Assembly: GCF_009497895.1 (NCBI RefSeq)
Contig: NZ_CP033116.1
Location: 124,001 to 188,000, forward strand
Length of the DNA stretch: 64,000 bases
Reading direction: 5' to 3'
DNA from: Halopseudomonas pelagia
Lineage (GTDB): Bacteria > Pseudomonadota > Gammaproteobacteria > Pseudomonadales > Pseudomonadaceae
Below the pieces are notes generated by a model. That model searched no databases, had not been told where the DNA came from, and was given only the letters and a program-made list of their open reading frames with translations. Made by a program: the position numbers and the translations under genes. Positions 8,324-16,711 of this stretch are shown piece after piece. Every line of letters starts with the position of its first letter. The stretch's first letter is position 1.

Positions 8324-9547
8324 GTGAGTACGAATATCGTAGAACAGCCGGCAGAGCATGGCGTGAGCCCCAACTCGGATGCCGGCTTCACTATTGATGA
8401 AACTCTCGCTCAGGCTGTGCAGAGTGGAAATATCCCTGGCGTCGTGGCGATGGCCGCAACTAGGGACAACGTTGTTTATGAGGGCGCCTACGGTCAGTCC
8501 GGCGAGGAGCAAAGCGTCCAAGTCAGTGCCGACTCGATGTTCTGGATTGCTTCGATGAGCAAACCTATCACCTCTATCGCCGCCATGCAGCTCCTGGAAC
8601 AGAACAAGCTGCAGCTAGATAGGCCCATAGGAGAGCTGCTACCTGAGCTGGCCAATCCGCAGGTACTGGAGGGTTTCGCCACTGACGGTCGTCCGCTGAT
8701 GCGACCTGCCAAGGGGCCGATCACCCTGCGGCAATTGCTCACCCATACCTCGGGATTCGGCTATGCCTTTGGCGAAGCCCAACTGTTGAAATATGTTCAA
8801 AAAGAAGCAATTCCGGACGTAACCACGTGTACCCCGAATGCCTTTCGCTTGCCACTCATGTTCGATCCTGGCGAGCGTTGGCACTATGGAATTAGCCTGG
8901 ACTGGGTCGGGAAGGTCATAGAAGCGGCCAGCGGACAGCGCCTCGAGGAATATTTTCAGCAACACATCTTCGGCCCCTTGGGCATGGTGGACACCACCTT
9001 CGCACCGACCTCGGAACGACGTGAGCGTCTGATGCCCATGCACGCCCGTCTGCCAGACGGCTCCTTGCAGCCGATCCCGTTTGAGTTACCTGAAGACCCA
9101 GAGTTTTACCTGGCCGGCGGCGGTCTGTTCGGTACCGCACGGGACTATCTGAAGCTGCTGCAAATGATACTCAATGAAGGCACTTTCAACGGTTTGCAGA
9201 TCCTCCGCCCCGAGACTGTTCGGCTGATGGCACAGAACCACATTGGTGACTTGCAAGCCGGAAAGATGACCTCAGCGATGCCCGAGTTAACCCAGGATGT
9301 GGAGTTCTTCCCGGGCATGGAGAAGAGGTGGGGGCTGGGTTATCTGATCAACACCGAGGCCACGCCTGAAGGCCGTAGCGCAGGGAGCCTCGGTTGGGCC
9401 GGCCTGGCCAATACGTACTTCTGGGTGGACCCGGCCAGGCAAGTAACCGGAGTGATCATGACCCAGATTCTGCCCTTTGCTGATCCGGCGATGATGGAAG
9501 TATTCAACCAGTTCGAAGCTGGCGTATATCGCCAACTGGACGCATGA
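8324..9547 (+). CDS. Serine hydrolase, beta-lactamase/family VIII esterase type
   Basis: A 407-residue cytoplasmic serine hydrolase of the class C beta-lactamase fold. The GTG at 8324 is the likely start: a perfect AGGAGG sits seven bases upstream, while the ATG at 8300 lacks a box. The catalytic SxxK is SMSK at about residues 77-80, followed by 'QLLTHTSGFGY', a Tyr motif at 188 (YGISLDW) and 'AGGGLFGTARDY' toward the C-terminus. No signal peptide is seen, which favours an EstB-like esterase/lactonase over a drug beta-lactamase. Next to a flavin monooxygenase, hydrolysis of an ester or lactone product is a reasonable inference. Confidence 0.88.
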   Translation: MSTNIVEQPAEHGVSPNSDAGFTIDETLAQAVQSGNIPGVVAMAATRDNVVYEGAYGQSGEEQSVQVSADSMFWIASMSKPITSIAAMQLLEQNKLQLDRPIGELLPELANPQVLEGFATDGRPLMRPAKGPITLRQLLTHTSGFGYAFGEAQLLKYVQKEAIPDVTTCTPNAFRLPLMFDPGERWHYGISLDWVGKVIEAASGQRLEEYFQQHIFGPLGMVDTTFAPTSERRERLMPMHARLPDGSLQPIPFELPEDPEFYLAGGGLFGTARDYLKLLQMILNEGTFNGLQILRPETVRLMAQNHIGDLQAGKMTSAMPELTQDVEFFPGMEKRWGLGYLINTEATPEGRSAGSLGWAGLANTYFWVDPARQVTGVIMTQILPFADPAMMEVFNQFEAGVYRQLDA

Positions 9548-9608
9548 CAGCGAGTTCGCTGCCGGCCGGCCCAAGGTCGATTGGAAACTACTCTTGAAAG
9601 GACTACAT

Positions 9609-10502
9609 ATGAATATCAAGCGTGTAACTGTAGCTGGAAGTGGCGTACTCGGTAGTCAAATCGCCTTCCAGACAGCGTTCCAAGGGTTCAGCGTTTCGGT
9701 CTACGACATCAATGACGAAGCCGTGCACAAGGCTCGAGACCGATTCAACGCTTTGAAGGCAAGATACCTGGAAGATGAATACGGAACAGAAAAAGAGCTG
9801 GACGCTGCGTCCAATCGCATCTCGTCGTACACCGACCTGGCAGCCTCGGTAGAACAAGCTGACCTGGTAATCGAAGCGATCCCCGAGGTGCTCGAAGTCA
9901 AGCAAGGCTTCTATGAACACTTATCACGAGTCGCACGCAAGGAAGCCATCTTCGCCTCCAACTCTTCCACCTTCATCCCCAGCCAGCTCATAGACCATAC
10001 GGACCGCCCTGAGAAGTACCTGCACCTGCATTTTGCCAATGATATCTCGAAACTCAACGTGGCCGAGGTCATGAAGCATCCCGGCACCTCTTCTGAGGTA
10101 TTCGACGAGGTGATCGAGTTCGCCAAGGCGATCGCCATGGTTCCCATCCCTATTCACAAAGAGCAACCCGGTTATGTTTTGAACACGTTGCTGGTACCGT
10201 TTTTGAGGGCCGCCCTGGAGTTGGTTGTTGATGGGGTTGCGGAACCGGAAACGGTAGACAAGACCTGGATGATTTCCAGCCGTGCTCCACTGGGTCCGTT
10301 CGGATTTCTGGACATGATAGGCCCTAATACACCCTACAACCTCAACAAGGCCTATGCAGAAGCGGGAGATGAAGGCGCTGCGAGGATCGCTGAGTGGCTA
10401 AAGCGTGAGTTCCTAGACAAGGGGAGAATGGGAAAACAGAACGGAAAAGGTATCTATACCTATCCGAACCCTGCCTTCGAGAGCCCTGGCTTTTTGAAGT
10501 GA
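9609..10502 (+). CDS. 3-hydroxyacyl-CoA dehydrogenase family protein
   Basis: A 297-residue NAD-dependent dehydrogenase. The ATG at 9609 has an AAAGGA box at ideal spacing and is preferred over the one at 9594. The N-terminus has the NAD motif GSGVLGSQIAFQ and an acidic residue ending strand two (VYDIND). The catalytic His region is LHLHFANDI, the variant seen in a side branch of the family that uses HFAN in place of HFFNP. The C-terminal helical domain carries 'GYVLNTLLVPFLRAALELV' and a PLGPFGFLDMIG motif. It probably oxidises a 3-hydroxyacyl-CoA or related beta-hydroxy acid downstream of the monooxygenase and hydrolase. Confidence 0.9.
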   Translation: MNIKRVTVAGSGVLGSQIAFQTAFQGFSVSVYDINDEAVHKARDRFNALKARYLEDEYGTEKELDAASNRISSYTDLAASVEQADLVIEAIPEVLEVKQGFYEHLSRVARKEAIFASNSSTFIPSQLIDHTDRPEKYLHLHFANDISKLNVAEVMKHPGTSSEVFDEVIEFAKAIAMVPIPIHKEQPGYVLNTLLVPFLRAALELVVDGVAEPETVDKTWMISSRAPLGPFGFLDMIGPNTPYNLNKAYAEAGDEGAARIAEWLKREFLDKGRMGKQNGKGIYTYPNPAFESPGFLK

Positions 10503-10504
10503 AC

Positions 10505-10555
10505 GGCAAGAAAGAACGCTCCGACTTTGACTCGAAGCGTTCCTTTCCTTTTGCC
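10505..10555. terminator. Bidirectional rho-independent terminator between convergent genes
   Basis: GGCAA...GAACGCT at 10505-10520 pairs with AGCGTTC...TTGCC at 10536-10555, giving an interrupted stem with an A-rich left side and a T-rich right side. It separates the plus-strand dehydrogenase from the minus-strand SDR relic and can serve both directions. Confidence 0.65.
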
Positions 10556-10582
10556 CCCATCGTGTCGCTAACTATGCCGCAA

Positions 10583-11392
10583 TCAGGTAGCTGTTACACC
10601 ACCATCGAGCACCAGTTCGGCTCCGGTCATCCATGCTGAAGCCGGGCTGGCGAGGTGAAGCGCGGCTGCGGCTACATCACGAGGCTGGCCATATCCCATC
10701 GGGTGCAGGGATTGGACAAACGCATCGGCGCTCTCCTCGTCCGGAGCAAGGCCGACCCGCACCAGGTTGTTCACCACATTGGTGCCCATGTAGGTCTTGA
10801 TGATCGCGGGGTGCACCGAGTTGATCCGTACGCCATAGCCCAATTGGGCCACCTCGATAGCAGCCGCCTTGGTCATCAGGCGTACCGCACCTTTTGGAGC
10901 GCAATGGGCCGTCAGGCTCGGCGAGCCGACCAGGCCGGCTATCGAAGACAACTTGATGATTGATCCGCCGCGCCCGCCTGCCCCGCCCGGACGCATAGCG
11001 CGCAGGACGTGCTTCATGCCCTAAAGACACCATCCACGTTAGTTGCCATAGTTCGCTAAGAATCCTCCAGCTCGCACTCAGTCACCAACGCCGAGGTCTC
11101 GATTCCGGCATTGTTAACTAGAATGTCAAGGCCGCCAAAGCGCTTGATCGTCGCCTCGACCGCAGCTACCCACTCCACTTCCTGCGTTACGTCATGACGC
11201 ATGAATTCAGCGCGAGCATTAGCCAGGTCAGTCGCCTTGACTCTCCCCCAGCTCAACGCGCACATCCGTCAGCATTACGCTGCACCCCGCCTGCAGCAAG
11301 GCTTCGACAATTTCGGTGCCCAGGCCCCGCGCTGCGCCGCTAACCAGGGCGACTTTGCCGTCCAAACGATTCTGGTCTAGATAGCTGGTCAT
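10583..11392 (-). pseudogene. Short-chain dehydrogenase/reductase, inactivated by several lesions
   Basis: The pieces add up to one classical SDR of about 260 residues. The N-terminus (start at 11392) reads 'GKVALVSGAARGLGTEIVEA' with the TGxxxGxG-like nucleotide site, then runs out at 'VELGESQGD'. A second frame continues with 'FGGLDILVNNAGIETSALV' and ends at an in-frame TAG near 11055. A third begins 'MATNVDGVFRA', stops, and the remaining frame (10583-11017) holds IKLSSIAG through 'MTGAELVLDGG'. The active-site YxxxK reads HCAPK, so the catalytic Tyr is His. At least two frameshifts and a nonsense codon make it dead. It likely once formed part of the same catabolic block and is convergent with it. 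Confidence 0.85.
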
Positions 11393-11563
11393 GGTCGTTC
11401 TCCGTTTCAGTTCGAGTCGGGCGCATGGCCGAATCGGACATGCGTTTTCTTGCTGGTGGAATGGAAACGCGCGACGTGATATTGCTGTCACAGCCATACC
11501 GACAAAAACAATACTGATCGGAAAATCTATTGTTGCCCCCCCTGATGGGGTGCGCGAGATGAG

Positions 11564-14224
11564 ATGAGTAACGACGCCAGAACAAAAACAATGATATCGC
11601 CCTTGCTGAGAACGAAACTGGTCCCCCCCCGTCAAGGTCGAGGGACACTGCCGCGCCCTCGGCTCGAACAACTCATCGAGCGGGTTGCAGAAACCACTCT
11701 GACCGTTATCAAAGCACCTCCTGGCTTTGGCAAGAGCACGCTCGCCAGCGCGTGGGCCGAAGCCGCAGTCGTTCGTGGTGCACGCGTCGCCTGGCTTTCC
11801 TTAGACGAAGCCGATAACACCTCGGAGCGGCTTCTCCGGTACGTGGCTGCCGCCGTTGAACGAGGTTTTGAAGGTGATGACGAAGCAGAGTTGCCCAAAG
11901 ACCTATCGCTGATTCCGGCCGGCCACTTGAGCACGCTCTTGCTGAACGCCTTGGCGCGGCGGCGAGAGCAGTGCTTCTTATTCATCGACGATTACCACTG
12001 CGTTCCCGAACCGGTGCTCACCGAAGCCTTAGAGCAGTTGATCCGCTTTGCACCGGACAATCTGCATCTGGTGCTTTGCGGTCGTACCAATCTACCTGCC
12101 TGCCTCTTCGCTCATATTTATTGCCATGCCTGTCTGGAGGTGAACACCGATCAACTCCGATTCGATGTCGAGGAGACTCGGGATCTGCTGCTGCGCACCG
12201 GGGTGCCGATTCTCGACGCTAGCGACGTACTTGACCTGCACGCTGCCACCGAGGGATGGATCACCGCTTTGCGCGCCAGCTTGATCAACCACCCCCAACG
12301 TCGTGCCGACAACCCACGACTGACAAAGAGCATCAGCGGTGTGTTCGACGAGCTGATCAATCGACTGACGCCAGAGCTCTCAGCGCAATTACCGCACCTG
12401 GCTGCAGTCAAGAAGTTCAACGCGCCGCTGGTCGAACGCCTGATCGACGGAGCAGAGGGGCGAACTTTCATTGCGGAGCTCGAGCGGCTTCAGCTGTTCA
12501 TTACCGGGCTTGACGAGACCGGTGAGTGGTTCAGCCTCCACCCGCTCTTTTGCGAGCACCTTCAGCGCCGCCTTTCCCCGCAGGACATCATCGCAGCGCT
12601 GCGCAGAGCTGCTTGGTGGTTTGCCGATCAATCCGCCTGGACTGACGCGGTGCGTTGCGCCCTAGCGGCCGGCGATAATGACAGCGCGCAGGAATGGATC
12701 GCTTATTGCGCCATGGGCATGGTGGAGCGCGGCGACTTCGCTATTTTGCTTGATTGGCAACGCCAACTACGCGACCGCCTATTGCGGCCATCAGTAGCCT
12801 TAAGGCTTGCCCTGGCGTGGGCTGCCGGTCTGGCCATGAGCTGCACTGAAGCGCGCGAACAGCTGGAAAGCGTCCGATCCGAGTCAACGCAGATCGAGAA
12901 TAGCGAGCTGTACTGGGAATGTCAGGCGCTTGAGGGGATGATCCTGTCGATGGAAGATCATTCCGAAGCAGGCGGCCGCCTCGCCCAGGCCAGCCTGCAG
13001 CATCTCGAACGAAGTCCGTGGATCTACAACACGCTTCTAAATGTGGTGTGTTTCAGCCATCTACACGCCAATAACTGGGAAGCGTTTTATAGCGTCCCGC
13101 CAGTGCTCTACCCTCCTTCGGATAGCCACCGTTGCCTGTTCAATAAGGTGTACAGACTATGCGTGGTGGGCTTGGGTGAGCACGTGCAGGGGCGTCTTTC
13201 GCAGGCCGCGGCGACCTACAAGGAAGGCCTGCGCCTGGCTAATGACGAGGCCTGGGGGCACCCGGTATTGCGTGCTTTGCCGTCAAGTTTTCTGGCGACG
13301 GTTCGCTATCAGCAGGGCGACCTTGTGGAGGCTGGGCGGCTGAACCTGAAAAGCACCGAACTCATCAAGCTAGGCGGATCCCTAGATTGCGTCGTCAGCA
13401 CGATCATCACCGCCAGCCGCCTCAGCAGCCACAACGCAGCCGAGCAACGAGCTCGCCATTACCTGGATGAGGGCGAACGTCTCGCGCACTCCCGAGACTG
13501 GCCGCGACTGAGTGCGGAATTACTTCTTGAGCGCACGCGCATCAGCCTACTTGAAAACAAGCAGCACGAAGCCTTGGCCTGCGCCCGGAAACTCGAAGCA
13601 CTAAACGCGGCCGCCAGCCCCGGCCAATGGGAGGGATATTCATACCAGACCACGCTCGCAATACTCTGGTGCGAAGCAGCTGGCCTGCCCTTGCAGGCCA
13701 GCACTGGCGCTGCCGAGGCGCTGATCGAAGGCGCCGAGCGCAGCAACCGCCGCCTGATGCAACTTCAACTCAATGCAGGACTGGCTTTGCTGCACTGGCG
13801 ACGCAACGCGCCAGATGGCGCAATCGACTACCTGTTGGAGGCGTGCCGACTCGCCGAGGCCTGTGAAGCGCCACAACTTCTCGCAGACTTTCCCGTACGC
13901 GAGGCACTAGAAGAGCTGGCCGCCCACGGATTGGAGCGCAAAGCCCTGAGCGACTCCCAGCAAGCCCAGCTCAAACGCTACGCACTCCCCTCCAGGGAAT
14001 CGCGTACCAATGCTATCTTGCAACATGCCGCCATCGGCCTCACCGGCAAAGAGCGCAACATTCTTGCGCTGGTTGCCCAAGGCAAGTCAAACAAGGAAAT
14101 GGCCAGACTGCTTGGCATTACTCCGGAGACCGTCAAGAGCTACATGAAAAATATTTTCGCCAAGCTGGGCGTGAACAATCGGGCTCAGGCCGCGGCGGCT
14201 GCGATGGCCAACGGACTGATTTAG
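11564..14224 (+). CDS. MalT/LuxR-type ATP-dependent transcriptional activator
   Basis: An 886-residue STAND-family regulator (LAL type). A P-loop (APPGFGKST) lies at about residues 51-59, followed by a NACHT/NB-ARC-like region with FLFIDDYH as Walker B, a long helical TPR-like sensor region, and a C-terminal LuxR helix-turn-helix (about 823-886: 'LTGKERNILALVAQGKSNKE' through 'TVKSYMKNIFAKLGV'). Such proteins bind an inducer and ATP, oligomerise and activate transcription. It is divergent from the SDR relic. Its location at the end of the monooxygenase block makes it the probable activator of that block. Confidence 0.9.
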   Translation: MSNDARTKTMISPLLRTKLVPPRQGRGTLPRPRLEQLIERVAETTLTVIKAPPGFGKSTLASAWAEAAVVRGARVAWLSLDEADNTSERLLRYVAAAVERGFEGDDEAELPKDLSLIPAGHLSTLLLNALARRREQCFLFIDDYHCVPEPVLTEALEQLIRFAPDNLHLVLCGRTNLPACLFAHIYCHACLEVNTDQLRFDVEETRDLLLRTGVPILDASDVLDLHAATEGWITALRASLINHPQRRADNPRLTKSISGVFDELINRLTPELSAQLPHLAAVKKFNAPLVERLIDGAEGRTFIAELERLQLFITGLDETGEWFSLHPLFCEHLQRRLSPQDIIAALRRAAWWFADQSAWTDAVRCALAAGDNDSAQEWIAYCAMGMVERGDFAILLDWQRQLRDRLLRPSVALRLALAWAAGLAMSCTEAREQLESVRSESTQIENSELYWECQALEGMILSMEDHSEAGGRLAQASLQHLERSPWIYNTLLNVVCFSHLHANNWEAFYSVPPVLYPPSDSHRCLFNKVYRLCVVGLGEHVQGRLSQAAATYKEGLRLANDEAWGHPVLRALPSSFLATVRYQQGDLVEAGRLNLKSTELIKLGGSLDCVVSTIITASRLSSHNAAEQRARHYLDEGERLAHSRDWPRLSAELLLERTRISLLENKQHEALACARKLEALNAAASPGQWEGYSYQTTLAILWCEAAGLPLQASTGAAEALIEGAERSNRRLMQLQLNAGLALLHWRRNAPDGAIDYLLEACRLAEACEAPQLLADFPVREALEELAAHGLERKALSDSQQAQLKRYALPSRESRTNAILQHAAIGLTGKERNILALVAQGKSNKEMARLLGITPETVKSYMKNIFAKLGVNNRAQAAAAAMANGLI

Positions 14225-14351
14225 CCGGCCCGCTCGAAACAGCCGCATCAACGCCGAGTTAGCATCACGCGCGACGTCTCTGACTGAGTCTGCGGAGCGG
14301 CGCGCACCCCTTGGGTGCCGTAATCCCCCGAAAGCATCGGTGCCTTCAGCG

Positions 14352-14568
14352 ATCAACGAGTGTTGTCCATGGACTTCATGCACGACCACTTCAGGAACGG
14401 TCGAAGCTATCGCCTGTTCAATACGCTGGGTGGCTAACCGTCAAAGACGTGGAATGGAGATGAATTTGTCAATGTCTTCCGAGCGTGTGATCAGTGCCTT
14501 AAACCAGATCATCGAATGGCCGGTAAGCCGACTTTAATCCCCTGGGACAATGGCCCCTAGTACATCAG
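14352..14568 (+). pseudogene. IS3-family transposase (OrfB), decayed internal fragment
   Basis: Three frames together give an IS3-family integrase core: MDFMHDHFRNGRSYRLFN, then after a shift 'MNLSMSSERVISALNQIIEW', then WDNGP-stop-YIS where intact proteins have CDNGPEYIS. The first Asp and the DNGPEY block of the DDE site are recognisable, but with stops and shifts. No ends or OrfA were found. The rest of the gap from 14225 to 14664 holds nothing else I recognise. Confidence 0.75.
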
Positions 14569-14664
14569 TTCGAGGAAGAGTTGATGCCCAGGATTGAAAG
14601 CTCGTAACCGTTTTATAACCGTCCGAGGAAACGGGGTAGAACCCAGCTGTCGCTCGGGGGGTGT

Positions 14665-14889
14665 CTATGAATCCAAGGGTGATTCAGTTCTTGACTGAAG
14701 CTCAAGCAAGTCCCCCACCTCACAGCCCAGGTATCTGCAAAGCTCTTCAATAACATCCAGCTCTATACGGGTGGCTGTTTCATGGTACAGGCGCGTAATG
14801 GTTCCACGGTTAATACCTGTATCCCGAGCGACGTCGATTACTTTGAGCTTTTTCTCGCCCATCAATCTCGACAAATGGCACTTGATCAT
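14665..14889 (-). CDS. Small XRE-family helix-turn-helix repressor
   Basis: A 74-residue protein that is essentially one Cro/CI-type HTH: 'LKVIDVARDTGINRGTITRL' through 'ELDVIEELCRYLGCEVGDLL'. It belongs to the compact XRE group that controls lysogeny-like switches of integrative elements. It is divergent from the AlpA-like gene and integrase, and two inverted repeats lie in the shared promoter region. It probably represses the integrase side and/or itself. Confidence 0.82.
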   Translation of the reverse strand: MIKCHLSRLMGEKKLKVIDVARDTGINRGTITRLYHETATRIELDVIEELCRYLGCEVGDLLELQSRTESPLDS

Positions 14890-14925
14890 TTTCCCACCAA
14901 AAGACTATTTGACCCCCAGGAGAAC

Positions 14926-14978
14926 AAAAAGACTTGCAGAAGGTCTTTTTGCATGCATAATGATCTTCAGGAGATCAT
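14926..14978 (+). promoter_or_regulatory. Integrase-side promoter with two inverted-repeat operators
   Basis: On the plus strand a sigma-70-like promoter is visible: TTGCAG at 14934-14939, 16 bases, CATAAT at 14956-14961. AAAAAGAC (14926-14933) and GTCTTTTT (14943-14950) form an inverted repeat around the -35 box. ATGATCT (14960-14966) and AGATCAT (14972-14978) form a second one overlapping the -10 box and start region. The neighbouring XRE protein is the obvious candidate ligand. Confidence 0.6.
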
Positions 14979-15038
14979 ATCGCTCTTCAAGAGGACCTGA
15001 TGACCTCCAGCAACAAACATTACCAGAGGATCATTGCC

Positions 15039-15275
15039 ATGTCACAGATATACCTAACTACCGACGAACTAGCCGCACGTATCAAATACGACGCCCGTAC
15101 CATTCGCGATCGCCTCAAGGACTCCGTGCTGTTTGAAGGCACCCATTACATCCGGCCCTTTGGGGGCCGAAAAATCTTGTACCTGTGGGACGCCATTGAG
15201 CGGGATATGGCAGTAAGTTCCGGCGCTTCCAGTTTCAGCATCCCAATGGCAAATGGAGGTGTGATGCATGGCTAG
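15039..15275 (+). CDS. AlpA/excisionase-like small DNA-binding protein
   Basis: A 78-residue protein beginning MSQIYLTTDELAARIKYD, a MerR/AlpA-type winged helix pattern ('LAARIKYDARTIRDRLKDS'), followed by the conserved 'EGTHYIRPFGGRKILYLWDA'. An AGAGGA box precedes the ATG at 15039; an upstream in-frame ATG at 15000 also has a box, so a longer form is possible. It overlaps the integrase start by eight bases. Proteins of this type act as recombination directionality factors or transcription activators of the integrase. Confidence 0.75.
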   Translation: MSQIYLTTDELAARIKYDARTIRDRLKDSVLFEGTHYIRPFGGRKILYLWDAIERDMAVSSGASSFSIPMANGGVMHG

Positions 15276-16473
15276 CATTCGAGCGAGAGATACGACCGGG
15301 AAGCTGTTCTTCGACTTCCGCTTCCAGAACACCCGTTGCAGAGAGCAGACCGCCCTGGACGACAATCCTGTCAACAGACGCAAGCTGGAGGGAATTCTAA
15401 AAAGGATCGAGGCGGAAATCACCTTGGGCACCTTCGAGTACAGCCGGTACTTTCCAGGTAGCAGCAACGCTAAGAAATTTGACGAGGCCGCCAACCAGAG
15501 GGCGAGGGCCCAAGTCAAAGCCACCCCGCTATTTTCTGATTTTGCCGAGGTCTGGTTGTCGGAAATGAGTGCTCAATGGCGCAACTCACACATAAGCACG
15601 ATTGAGTCGACTTTGCGCGCACATCTGAAACCGATGTTCGGAGAAAAAGAGGTCGGCTCCATCACCAAAGCAGAGATTTTGTCATTTCGGTCCCAGCTCG
15701 CCAAAGTCAGAAACGGAAAAGACAAGCCTCTCTCAGCCGAGCGAATCAACCACATCATGACGCCTTTGCGCATGATCCTTAATGAAGCAGCCGACCGCTT
15801 CGAGTTTACCTCACCTTATCTGGGCATCAAATCCATAAAGGTACCCAGGACGGATGTTGAGCCCTTCACCTTCGATGAGGTGAAGCAAATTCTCGACACC
15901 GTCAGGGCCGACTTCAAGAACTACTACATCGTGCGGTTTCTGACCGGCATGCGCACTGGTGAAATTGATGGCCTGCAGTGGCAATACGTTGACTTTGAAC
16001 GACGGCAGATCCTGGTACGCCAGGCGCTGGTCAAAGATGAATTGGTTTACACCAAAAATGATGGCTCGTTCCGCACCATCGATATGTCGGGGCCGGTCTA
16101 TGAGGCATTACAGTCCCAACACCAAGCCACCGGCGAGTTCGAATATGTGTTCAGTACACGAAACGGCAAGCCAATGGCGCATCGCAATATCACCCAGAGG
16201 GTTTGGTATCCGCTATTACGTCATCTAGGCCTCAGAAAACGCAGGCCCTATCAGACCCGACATACTGCGGCGACACTCTGGCTTGCTTCAGGCGAGGCGC
16301 CCGAATGGATCGCACGGCAAATGGGGCATACCACGACAGAAATGCTGTTCCGTGTGTATTCCCGTTATGTACCCAATCTGACTCGCCGTGACGGCTCAGC
16401 GATGGAGCGTCTGTTAATGAATGAGCTTAACCACACCAGCCAGACTGAAGCACAGGAGAAGGACCATGCTTAA
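15268..16473 (+). CDS. Tyrosine integrase with DUF3596-type arm-binding domain
   Basis: A 401-residue site-specific tyrosine recombinase. The N-terminus (about 1-75) fits the DUF3596 arm-binding type; a SAM-like core-binding domain follows (about 90-180). The catalytic domain shows the first Arg in TGMRTGEIDGLQW, the second box as PYQTRHTAATLWLA, GH in RQMGHTTTEML, and the nucleophile Tyr in 'RVYSRYVPN'. It is coupled to the upstream AlpA-like gene and overlaps the next small gene by eight bases. It should catalyse integration and excision of the element whose accessory genes follow. Confidence 0.93.
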   Translation: MASIRARDTTGKLFFDFRFQNTRCREQTALDDNPVNRRKLEGILKRIEAEITLGTFEYSRYFPGSSNAKKFDEAANQRARAQVKATPLFSDFAEVWLSEMSAQWRNSHISTIESTLRAHLKPMFGEKEVGSITKAEILSFRSQLAKVRNGKDKPLSAERINHIMTPLRMILNEAADRFEFTSPYLGIKSIKVPRTDVEPFTFDEVKQILDTVRADFKNYYIVRFLTGMRTGEIDGLQWQYVDFERRQILVRQALVKDELVYTKNDGSFRTIDMSGPVYEALQSQHQATGEFEYVFSTRNGKPMAHRNITQRVWYPLLRHLGLRKRRPYQTRHTAATLWLASGEAPEWIARQMGHTTTEMLFRVYSRYVPNLTRRDGSAMERLLMNELNHTSQTEAQEKDHA

Positions 16474-16711
16474 CGTCTCTAACCGCACTTGCCGCCGCCT
16501 TGCCAGCGCTATTCAGGTCGCTTTGCGCATCCCTGACGGTGATTCGCTGGTCTTTCTGATTGGTCGCGGACATGAGGCATCCAACCTCGATGCCCTGGAA
16601 ACCTGGGTTAAAGAGACACTTCCGCAGCTGGAGGAAGAGTGCGGCAAAGCAGTTTTACCTTACCTGCTGGACCACCTGGAAAGCACGATGGAACGCTGGG
16701 GGGCTGCCTGA
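16466..16711 (+). CDS. Small hypothetical protein of the integrase operon
   Basis: An 81-residue acidic protein starting at the ATG at 16466, which has an AGGAGAAGG box just upstream. Sequence: 'MLNVSNRTCRRLASAIQVAL' followed by a helical, Glu/Leu-rich remainder. It overlaps the integrase end by eight bases and the next gene start by one base (TGATG), so it is translated as part of the integrase operon. I do not recognise a family. Confidence 0.7.
   Translation: MLNVSNRTCRRLASAIQVALRIPDGDSLVFLIGRGHEASNLDALETWVKETLPQLEEECGKAVLPYLLDHLESTMERWGAA

Noticed and set aside
8324..9547. Drug-hydrolysing class C beta-lactamase
   Set aside because: No signal peptide, cytoplasmic character and catabolic neighbours fit a family VIII esterase better.
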